From an uncultured Christensenellaceae bacterium (GTDB lineage Bacteria; Bacillota; Clostridia; Christensenellales; Borkfalkiaceae), in assembly GCA_910587825.1 (NCBI GenBank), contig CAJUNJ010000003.1, positions 12,738 to 76,737 of the forward strand: DNA of 64,000 nt. Direction: 5' to 3'. This document shows positions 43,948 to 52,200 of this stretch, one piece after another. The translations under genes were made by a program, and so were the position numbers. Position 1 is the first letter of the stretch. Every line of letters begins with the position of its first letter. The notes under the pieces are model-generated. The model saw nothing but the letters and a program-made list of their open reading frames with translations. It was not told where the DNA came from and searched no databases.

Positions 43948-44057
43948 ACGGTTCACAAACTTTTATTTGTCGGCAACACAAATAATGCCGAAAATCGGCA
44001 AGGGTGAAGTTCGACCGTTAAGCCGATTTACGATAACGGCAAATTTTTGTGAATAAA

Positions 44058-44570
44058 TTAGATCGTTTTCAGATTAGTCTGAACGTATTCGCCCTGCTTT
44101 TGCGCTTTTTTAAGAACTTCGCCCGTCAGCGGGGTTCCGCGCCTGAAAAGTATTTTTCCGTTCTTTTTGACGTCGCTTTTTATTATGCGCGCGCTGTTCT
44201 TTACAATAACCGCATCTCCGCAGACAACGTCTTCCGCGGAGAATTTTTTATTTCCTACGTGCGCAGACGTGACGGCGTTCTTATCGCATGTAATTTCGGT
44301 AAGTTTGCCGAGATACAGCCCTTCGCAGTCGAAAACCGGTCTTCCCAGCCTTAACGGACGCGCTGCGGCGTATTGACTTTCTGCTTCTTCGAAGGTCACG
44401 CTTTCGCGCACGCTTTTTATATTTTTGAAATCTATTGTAAATTCTCTTTCGTTTTCGTCGGCGCATACGAGATATTCAAGCTTGTTGCCGTTTGCAAATA
44501 CGGACAATACGTATCCGCTTTTACCCGCCGTGCCGTTTACTTTTTTTCCGAATAATTCCGAAATTTTCAT
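44058..44570 (-). CDS. PRC-barrel domain protein
   Basis: The 170-aa protein starts at the ATG at 44570, with AGGTGA upstream; the GTG three codons earlier overlaps that site. Two PRC-barrel-like units are visible, about 1-75 (MKISELFGKKVNG, GYVLSVFANGNKLEYLVCAD) and about 80-150 (RPLRLGRPVFDCEGLYLGKLTEI, then KKFSAEDVVCGDAVIV). PRC barrels occur in RimM and in sporulation proteins of the YlmC/YmxH type. It stands alone; the partner is unknown. Confidence 0.75.
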   Translation of the reverse strand: MKISELFGKKVNGTAGKSGYVLSVFANGNKLEYLVCADENEREFTIDFKNIKSVRESVTFEEAESQYAAARPLRLGRPVFDCEGLYLGKLTEITCDKNAVTSAHVGNKKFSAEDVVCGDAVIVKNSARIIKSDVKKNGKILFRRGTPLTGEVLKKAQKQGEYVQTNLKTI

Positions 44571-44697
44571 AAAAATCACCTCACGTTTTATATTATTTCG
44601 CAGGCGGACTTTAAATCACGCCGTAAATTAAATCATTTTGTCGATTTTTTATATTACTTCACAATCTGCGTCTAATTATTTAAAACCTTTAAATTCT

Positions 44698-44726
44698 TTG
44701 ACAGTTGAAAAAAATTAGTGTACACT
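44698..44726 (+). promoter_or_regulatory. nadBC promoter with almost no leader
   Basis: TTGACA (44698-44703)-17 nt-TACACT (44721-44726). The ATG at 44738 lies 11 nt after the -10, leaving a leader of about 5 nt at most and no ribosome site. Confidence 0.72.
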
Positions 44727-44737
44727 TAAATTGATTT

Positions 44738-46057
44738 ATGAAAAGACGATACGACGTAATAATCGTCGGTGCAGGCGTTGCGGGACTTTACTGTGCGCTA
44801 AACCTGCCCGAAAATAAAAGCGTGCTTGTAATCTGCAAGGGAACGCCCGATAAAAGCGACAGCTATCTTGCCCAGGGCGGTATCTGCCGTCTGCGCGGCG
44901 AGGAAGATTACCAAAGTTATTTCGACGACACGATGCGCGCGGGACACGGCGAAAACAACCGTAAGGCGGTAGAGTGTATGATTCGCGGTTCCGTAGCCGT
45001 GACGGACAGACTTATATCGCTCGGCGTAGACTTTGCACGCAATGCGGACGGCTCGCTTGCCGCCACGCGCGAAGGCGGGCATTCGGCAAACAGAATTTGT
45101 TTTCACGAAGACTGCACGGGTATGGAAATAACCACACGTCTAATGGAAAAAGTAAGTTTGCTTAAAAACGTTGAAATAGTTCCGGAAGTGACTATGCTTG
45201 ACGTCATTACTTCGGATAAGGGCTGCTTCGGCATTGTCGCATGTAAAAAGGACGGGGCGGCGTTTAAAATTTTTTCCGATTACACCGTGCTTGCGTGCGG
45301 AGGAATAGGCGGAATATTCCGCAAGTCTACAAACTTCCGTATTCTCACGGGCGACGGCGTGGCAATCTGCCTTAAACGCGGAATAGCGGTGGACAACGTA
45401 AACTATATACAAATTCATCCCACGACGCTGTATTCCGAAAAATCGGGCAGGTGCTTTCTCATTTCGGAATCGGTTCGCGGAGAGGGTGCGGTGCTGCTTG
45501 ATAAAAATTTCAAACGCTTCACCGACGAACTTCAACCCCGCGACGTGGTGACAAAAGAAATTTACAGACAGATGCAAAAGGATGAGACGCCTTTCGTTTG
45601 GCTTGATATGCGCCCGATACCGCCCGAAGAGATTGAAAGACATTTCCCCACCATTGTAAAAAAATGTGCCGAAGAGGGGATAGACGTATTTACGCAACCC
45701 GTTCCCGTAGTTCCCGCACAGCACTATTTTATGGGCGGGGTGAGAAGCGGACTTGACGGACGCACGACTAAAAACAGACTTTACGCCGTCGGGGAAACCT
45801 GCTGTAACGGCGTGCACGGCGCAAACAGACTTGCTTCCAATTCATTGCTTGAAAGTTTGCTGTTTGCCGAACGCGCCGCAAAGGATATAGCGGAAAATTA
45901 CGCGACGGCGGATGAAAGAGATATTTCTTATGCGGAAAGCCTGCTTGACGACGATGAATACGCCGACGCGGGCAAACTGCTTGAAAGTTATAAAACACTG
46001 TTATTGAACGCTATAAGGGAGGAGGAGAATGTCAGACCCCGTAACGTTCGCGGTTAA
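44738..46057 (+). CDS. nadB: L-aspartate oxidase
   Basis: A flavoenzyme that oxidises aspartate to iminoaspartate, the first step of de novo NAD synthesis. FAD site VGAGVAGLYCAL is at residues 10-21. Succinate dehydrogenase-like active-site blocks include SYLAQGGI, REGGHSANRI, QIHPTT, HYFMGGVRSGLDGRT in parts, and GANRLASNSLLE. At 439 aa it lacks most of the C-terminal helical domain of typical NadB (about 530 aa). It overlaps nadC by 29 nt. Confidence 0.92.
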   Translation: MKRRYDVIIVGAGVAGLYCALNLPENKSVLVICKGTPDKSDSYLAQGGICRLRGEEDYQSYFDDTMRAGHGENNRKAVECMIRGSVAVTDRLISLGVDFARNADGSLAATREGGHSANRICFHEDCTGMEITTRLMEKVSLLKNVEIVPEVTMLDVITSDKGCFGIVACKKDGAAFKIFSDYTVLACGGIGGIFRKSTNFRILTGDGVAICLKRGIAVDNVNYIQIHPTTLYSEKSGRCFLISESVRGEGAVLLDKNFKRFTDELQPRDVVTKEIYRQMQKDETPFVWLDMRPIPPEEIERHFPTIVKKCAEEGIDVFTQPVPVVPAQHYFMGGVRSGLDGRTTKNRLYAVGETCCNGVHGANRLASNSLLESLLFAERAAKDIAENYATADERDISYAESLLDDDEYADAGKLLESYKTLLLNAIREEENVRPRNVRG

Positions 46058-46886
46058 TGCGGACGAACTTATTAAACTTGCGCTTAAAGAAGATATTACA
46101 AGCGAAGACGCTTCGACAAACGCGGTTATACGCAAAAAGACGTTGGGCAGGGTACAGCTTATCTGCAAGCAGAACGGCGTAATCTGCGGACTTTCCGTTT
46201 TTAAACGTACTTTCGAACTTTTGGACGGTTCCGTGAAGATTGACCTTTTCGCCGAAGACGGCGACAGGGTGGAAAAGGGACAGCTTATTGCCGAAGTCGA
46301 GGGCGATATACGCGTTTTGCTTTCGGGTGAACGCACGGCGTTGAATTTTTTACAGCGTATGAGCGGTATCGCAACCTATACCGCCGAATTGGTAAAACTG
46401 CTTGAAGGCAGTAAAACAAAGCTTTTGGACACGCGTAAGACCACGCCGAATATGCGCATTTTCGAAAAGTATTCCGTAAGAGTGGGCGGGGGAGTAAACC
46501 ACCGCTACAATCTTTCGGACGGAATACTGCTAAAAGACAACCATATAGGCGCGGCGGGTTCGGTAAAAAGGGCGGTTGAGCTGGCAAAAGAATATTCGCC
46601 CTTTGTGCGCAAAATAGAGATTGAAGTGGAAAATCTTGAAATGTGCAGGCAGGCGTTAGAAGCGGGAGCGGATATAATTATGCTTGACAATATGTCGCCC
46701 GAAGATATGAAAAAAGCCGTCGTAATGATAGGCGGAAGGGCGCTTACCGAGTGCAGCGGTAACATAACAAAGGAAAATATCCGCAGTATTGCCGACATTG
46801 GCGTCGACTTTGTGTCGAGCGGGGCGTTGACGCACTCCGCGCCGATACTCGACCTTTCGCTGAAAAATCTTCACCCGATAGAATAG
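46029..46886 (+). CDS. nadC: Quinolinate phosphoribosyltransferase
   Basis: The enzyme turns quinolinate and PRPP into nicotinate mononucleotide and CO2. The 285-aa protein has the family blocks SGERTALNFLQRMSGIAT, LLDTRKTTPNMR, GGGVNHRYNLSDGILLKDNH in parts, and EVENLEM. GGAGGAG precedes the ATG, which lies inside nadB. The middle gene of the pathway, nadA (quinolinate synthase), is not in this window. Confidence 0.95.
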   Translation: MSDPVTFAVNADELIKLALKEDITSEDASTNAVIRKKTLGRVQLICKQNGVICGLSVFKRTFELLDGSVKIDLFAEDGDRVEKGQLIAEVEGDIRVLLSGERTALNFLQRMSGIATYTAELVKLLEGSKTKLLDTRKTTPNMRIFEKYSVRVGGGVNHRYNLSDGILLKDNHIGAAGSVKRAVELAKEYSPFVRKIEIEVENLEMCRQALEAGADIIMLDNMSPEDMKKAVVMIGGRALTECSGNITKENIRSIADIGVDFVSSGALTHSAPILDLSLKNLHPIE

Positions 46887-46901
46887 AGAAGACTTTGCAT
46901 A

Positions 46902-46939
46902 AAAAGAGCGTTCACGCAGTTTAACGTGAACGCTCTTTT
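46902..46939. terminator. Bidirectional terminator between nadC and yitT
   Basis: AAAAGAGCGTTCACG / CGTGAACGCTCTTTT, 15-bp stem with T-run, between converging genes. Confidence 0.9.
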
Positions 46940-46951
46940 CGGTTTTGTCTT

Positions 46952-47833
46952 TTACAGCGTATCTCTGAAACCTTTGCCGACTATTTCGTTTGTGTCGGTC
47001 AAAATAACAAACGCTTCGGAATCTACGGAATGTATGCGCGCTTTAAGCTTAATTGCTTCCGGGCGTTTGCAGACGGTAAGAATAATTGTCTTTTCTTCTC
47101 CGCTGTAACCGCCCTGCGCCTTTACGGACGTGTATCCGCGGTGTATATCTTCAAGTATGAACGGGGTTATAAGTTCGGGCTTTGCCGTTATAATCTGCAC
47201 GTATTTGCTTTTGCCTATATTTTCTATAACTCCGTCAACTATAAACGCTTTGGCGAACAGACCCAGCATAGAATAAAGTCCCGTCTGCGCCCCGAAGATA
47301 AAAAAGGTGGAGGCGGCTATTACGAAGTCGGTTGCAAGCAACGCTTTGCCGACGTTAAGTTTTGTGTATTTTTTTATGATAAGCGCGATAATGTCCGTTC
47401 CGCCCGAAGAGGCTTTGCAGTTGAAAATAATGGCGCTTCCCGCCGCGGTAAGCAGCATTGCGTAAACGAATTCGAGGAATATCTGGTCTGTCACGGGCGG
47501 ATTAACGGGAATAAGCTTCATAAGCTGCATTTCGGCGGAGTAGACAAGACTGCAATACGCCGTTTTGAAAGTACAGCCCTTGCCGAGGAAGATAAACCCG
47601 ATTATAAGCAGCAGAATGTTTATCGCCGTCATAATCTCGGTCTGCCCCAGCCAGCTTACGTGCGGGGTTATAAACTTGCACAGTATTATCGAAATACCGC
47701 TTACGCCGCCCGTTGCAAAGTTGTTGGGCGCTTTGAAAAAATATACGCCCGCGGCAAGCAGAAGCGTGCCTATATTCAGTACCACCCAGTACAGCACGTT
47801 CTTTCTTGTAAACCGCTTTTTCTTTTCTGACAT
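46952..47833 (-). CDS. YitT family membrane protein
   Basis: The 293-aa protein has about five or six transmembrane helices in the first 200 residues (pattern PNNFATGGVSGISIIL, KASSGGTDIIALIIKKYTKLNVG in parts) and a C-terminal DUF2179 domain of about 80 residues (GYTSVKAQGGYSGEEKTIILTVCKRPEAIKL in parts). The function of the family is not settled. AAAGGA lies 8 nt before the ATG. It follows its paralogue by 13 nt on the same strand. Confidence 0.88.
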   Translation of the reverse strand: MSEKKKRFTRKNVLYWVVLNIGTLLLAAGVYFFKAPNNFATGGVSGISIILCKFITPHVSWLGQTEIMTAINILLLIIGFIFLGKGCTFKTAYCSLVYSAEMQLMKLIPVNPPVTDQIFLEFVYAMLLTAAGSAIIFNCKASSGGTDIIALIIKKYTKLNVGKALLATDFVIAASTFFIFGAQTGLYSMLGLFAKAFIVDGVIENIGKSKYVQIITAKPELITPFILEDIHRGYTSVKAQGGYSGEEKTIILTVCKRPEAIKLKARIHSVDSEAFVILTDTNEIVGKGFRDTL

Positions 47834-47846
47834 AATATAAGTCCTT

Positions 47847-48998
47847 TTAAAGCGTTCCGCCGAAACCTTTCCCCAAAATTTCGTTTGCGTCGGTAATTAT
47901 TACGAAAGCTTCGTTGTCGAATTCTTTTACCTTTGTTTTAAGCTTCAACGCTTCGCCGCGTTTGCACACGGAGACAAGTACGGTTTTGGCTTCACCCGTA
48001 TATCCGCCCTGCGCATTGTATTTTGTGTAACCGTGGTTTATCACGTTTAAAATATAGTCTCCTATCGGGTCGGGATTGGTGGTAATAATAGTTATGTACT
48101 TTGTCTTGCCTATGCTTTCTATAATTCCGTCCAACAGGAACGACCTTGCGAAAAGCCCCATAAACGAGTACAGCGCAATAGTGGTCGACTTTATCGTTAC
48201 AATAGAGATGCAGACGACGATAAGGTCGATTATGGTAAGCGCCATTCCGACGTTTATTCTTGTATATTTTTTCAATATAAGCGCAATTATATCCGTTCCG
48301 CCCGAAGTTGCGCCGCAGTTGAATACCAACGCCCCGCCCGCGCCGAACAGTAAAATAGAGTAAGCCATTTCAAGGAAAGGCTGGTCGGTCAGGGGAACGG
48401 GCGTTGCGCCGTTGGACGGTATGCCCGTGATGTGTCCCAAAACGTCGGTGAATTCAAACAGCCATATAATGCCCGTATATAACAGCGAGCAGTATATGGT
48501 TTTTATTGTACACTGTTTGCCGAGTATGATAAGTCCAACAATCAGCAGGAAGACGTTTATAATTGCCATTATTACCGACTGCGACAGCGGAACTACGCTT
48601 GAAAGCATTATGGAAATACCGGCAACGCCGCCCAACGTAAAGTTGTTGGGTATCTGGAAAAAGTATACGCTGAACGACATTAAAATTACGCCTGCGGTAA
48701 TAAGTCCCCAGCTTATAGCCGTGCGCACGCGCTTTTGTTTTTTGGTAAGAACTTTATCGCCCCGCGGTTTTACGGCGACTGTTTCTTCCGTATTTATATC
48801 GTTTTGAATTTCGGGCGGAAGATGTGCGGGCATTTCCGCGGCGGCGGTATCCGCCGCCGCAGCCTCTTCAACAATTTCTTCCGCAAAGGCTTCGGTAATT
48901 TCTTCGGTTTTTCCCTCCGCAGGGCTTACCGCAAGCTTTTGCGCTTTGTCCTCGGAAGCCTGCGTAATTTCGGTATCGTCTTTTTTTCTTTTAGCCAT
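47847..48998 (-). CDS. YitT family membrane protein with acidic N-terminal extension
   Basis: I start at the ATG at 48998 (383 aa), since the longer frame would run across the promoter. After MAKRKKDD come about 90 acidic Glu/Ala-rich residues not found in the neighbour. The YitT membrane part follows (PNNFTLGGVAGISIML, GATSGGTDIIALILKKYTRINVG in parts) and then the DUF2179 domain (GYTKYNAQGGYTGEAKTVLVSVCKR in parts). The pair is a clear tandem duplication. The function is unknown. Confidence 0.87.
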   Translation of the reverse strand: MAKRKKDDTEITQASEDKAQKLAVSPAEGKTEEITEAFAEEIVEEAAAADTAAAEMPAHLPPEIQNDINTEETVAVKPRGDKVLTKKQKRVRTAISWGLITAGVILMSFSVYFFQIPNNFTLGGVAGISIMLSSVVPLSQSVIMAIINVFLLIVGLIILGKQCTIKTIYCSLLYTGIIWLFEFTDVLGHITGIPSNGATPVPLTDQPFLEMAYSILLFGAGGALVFNCGATSGGTDIIALILKKYTRINVGMALTIIDLIVVCISIVTIKSTTIALYSFMGLFARSFLLDGIIESIGKTKYITIITTNPDPIGDYILNVINHGYTKYNAQGGYTGEAKTVLVSVCKRGEALKLKTKVKEFDNEAFVIITDANEILGKGFGGTL

Positions 48999-49049
48999 AT
49001 TCACTCTCTTGACCGTTCGTTTGAATTTTGTTGCCGTTAAAGCACATAA

Positions 49050-49078
49050 ATCATAACACGGGCGGGTCGAGTTGTCAA
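49050..49078 (-). promoter_or_regulatory. Promoter of the yitT pair
   Basis: Minus strand TTGACA (49073-49078)-17 nt-TATGAT (49050-49055), with a leader of about 45 nt before the ATG at 48998. Confidence 0.75.
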
Positions 49079-49159
49079 TATTAATCTTCAATAACCCGCG
49101 ATAATTCAAAAAATTTAGCATTTTAACAGAAAATTACAAAAATTATTCCGAAATATATC

Positions 49160-49188
49160 TTGCTTTATTAATCAATATAATGTATAAT
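49160..49188 (+). promoter_or_regulatory. Promoter of the surface cluster
   Basis: TTGCTT (49160-49165)-17 nt-TATAAT (49183-49188). The leader of about 78 nt includes an imperfect TTTGGGAAA / TTTTCCAAA pairing and ends with AAGGAG before the ATG at 49274. Confidence 0.65.
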
Positions 49189-49273
49189 CGAAAATGAGTA
49201 ATAAAAATTTAATTTGGGAAAGTGTCTTTTTCAGGCGTTTTCCAAACGTAAGAAAATCCGTAAGGAGACTTTT

Positions 49274-52200
49274 ATGACAAGTTTGACTAAAAAATTATTT
49301 TTATCGCTATTTTCCGTAGCCGCGGCGGTTTGCCTTGCGGTCGGGATTTTTGCGCTTCCCGTGCAAAAGTCTTCGGCATTGTCGGCGGATATCGTCACGC
49401 TTAATGATATCGGCGATTTCGATATCGAAGGTACCGTGCTTAACGGGCTTTCGTCTACGGGTGCGGGAAAAATCGGCGGTAAACCGTATGAAGTCGTAAT
49501 TCCCGAAAGCGTCACCGCAATTTCGGCTAACGCGTTTGCGGCAAGCACTTCAAACGCAACCGCGCTTGAATCGGTCACCGTTCCCGCAGGCGTAACTTCG
49601 ATAGGCGAACGTGCGTTTGCAGGTCAGCGCGGTCTGCTGGTGATTAACTTCAACGCTACGGCTTGCAATGATTTTGCGGCGGGCAACACCAACCCGTTCT
49701 ATAACGCGGGTTTAAGCGTGGACGGCGGTATCACCGTAAACATCGGCGCGGTAAACAAACTGCCCGCAAATATGTTCAACGGCGGAAGCACAACAGGCAA
49801 TACCGTGAACGTCGGCGCGGTCAATTTCAACGGCGCGTCTATTGCGGCGGAGAATTTCGGCGCATACGCTTTTGCTTATAACAGAAATTTAAAAACTGTT
49901 AATTTCAGCAATACGAGTATCGAAGAAATAGGTTCGTACGCGTTTGCCTATACGGCTATCGGTGAAATTGCAATTCCCGACGAAGTAAAGACTATCAAAA
50001 ACAATGCGTTTGCAAATTCTTCGCTTTCAAACCTGCAATTTACAAATAACAGCGCGCTTGCAATTATCGAAGAAAACGCGTTTACTTCAAGCAGGGTAGG
50101 CGTTGTCGGCATTCCCGCAAGCGTAACTTCGATAGGCGCTAACGCGTTCATGAACTGTGCGGCTCTTACACGCGTTACTTTCGGCGGTAATTCGATAAAG
50201 ACCATAAGCGGCAGTACTTTCGAAGGCTGTACCGCCCTTGAAACGGCAGCGCTTCCCGAAGGTGTCAAGACGATAGGACAACGTGCGTTTAACGGCTGTT
50301 CTTCGCTTAAAACAATTACCGTTCCCGCAAGCGTAACTTGGATAGGCGGAAGCGCATTCGGCGGTTGTACTGCTGTGACTGACATTTATTATCTCGCGGC
50401 GGCGGCAACGACTTCCGCCAGCTCGCCCTTCCAGAACGGCGGCGCGGCTAAAGTACATATAGGCAGTGCGGCAAGCAAGGTTACTATGTTGCCCGCTTAT
50501 CTGTTCAATAATACAAATATTTCGGAAGTAGAGTTCGTCAATGCGGAAATCGGAAGTGTAACCAATTTCAATAACAGCGTATTTTCAAGCTGTGCAAAAC
50601 TTACTACGGTAAACTTTAATAATCAGCAAGTATCAGTAATAGGTGAAAACGTTTTCTCGGGCTGTACTTCGCTGTACAGTCTTACCTTGCCGACGGCGTT
50701 GCAGACCATCGGTGTAGGGGCGTTTAATAACTGCTCTTCATTGTACCGTCTTACCGTACCTGCAAGCGTTACGGCAATAGGTGAAGAAGCATTCAAAGGC
50801 TGTACCAAACTTATAGAAGTCCAGACAAATCTTGCCGTAAACGCGGGTAGCCCGTCTTACGGCGGGCTTGCAAGCAACGCAAAACACGTTTATTCTCTTT
50901 CAAACACGGATACTTACTTTAAAAACGATGAAGGTTTAGTTTACTACGACGATGATACATACGTATATATTGTAAGTTACAGGGGCGACGGAAGCGGACT
51001 TACGGACGGAGTTTTAGATTTAACCGAATACGTAAAATCTACAAACACGGTTGAAGTGTTCGACAGGGCTTTTTACGGAAACGAAAGTATCAAGGGCGTA
51101 AAACTTGAAGGCGTAAAGGTGATAGGGGCTTCGGCTTTTGCAGGTACGGGACTTACTTCATTAAACGTACCCGCAAGCGTTGATACCATTGGTGAAGGCG
51201 CGTTTTCTGGCTGTACTTCGCTTAAAGACGCAAAGTTTGCGCAGGGCTTCTCTGTCACGTTGTTAAGCCAAAGAATTTTCTCGGGCTGTACTTCGCTTGA
51301 AGAAGTTGACCTTTCAGCTACTCGTACTTGTTCTATCGGCTTCGAAGCGTTCAACGGCTGTATCTCGCTTACAAAAGTCGCATTTTCAAAAAATCCGGTG
51401 TCGAGCAGTTACAAGATAGAAGGCAGCGCTTTCAAGGGCTGTACATCTTTGACTGTAATGGATATTCCCGATTACATAAAGAATATAGGCGCAAACGCCT
51501 TCGAGGGCTGTACCGCGCTTAAAACCATCTATCTCCCCTCGGACGCTTCCTACGGCGCATCGGTCTTCGCGGGAACGGACGCTTTGCTTATCTCGGCTAC
51601 TTCCGCAGATTATGAACTTGACGCGGGAAAGTTAAGCGCGTATGTTGACAGGCTTACTTACAGAATAGAGCTTAATTTAAATTACGGCAGGGCTTCCCAT
51701 ACCGAATACAGACTTTTCGGCCGTTCCTATAATTATGTTGCGGATAAGGACGGAGTCTGGGCGGAAGCGGAAAACGGCTGGCCCGTACAGGCCGGTTATA
51801 AAACCTCCGTATGGTATACGACGCGGGCTACAACTCCTAATGCCGATTTGGCTGTTACAGCAGATGGTTTAAACGAAATGCTGTCCAACGGCACTAATAC
51901 GGTTATAACTCTTTACGCAATAGAAGTACCGAAGCCGACAGCGGGAGAAACGGGCGCTGTTCTTACTTATGCTGATAACGTAACAGAATATTCGGCTTCC
52001 GAGGTTTTATTAGGAACTCACGATAATATCAAAAAGGCTTTGTTTGACCTTTCGTTTACGGTAGCTGATTATAATAGATACTTTAACGTAAAAGCCGTGC
52101 GCTATTCAAACGCGACCGGAAGTGTTATGGGCGATATTAAAATAAGCGATGCGGGTACTTACACGCTTGAACTCGGACTTAAAGAAGGTTACGGCGAGTG

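Noticed and set aside
50100..51540. Repeated DNA words (such as GGCTGTACTTCGCTT) that look like a tandem array or CRISPR
   Set aside because: They are codons of LRR_5 repeats in one long frame; spacing and sequence vary with the protein repeat, with no unique spacers.
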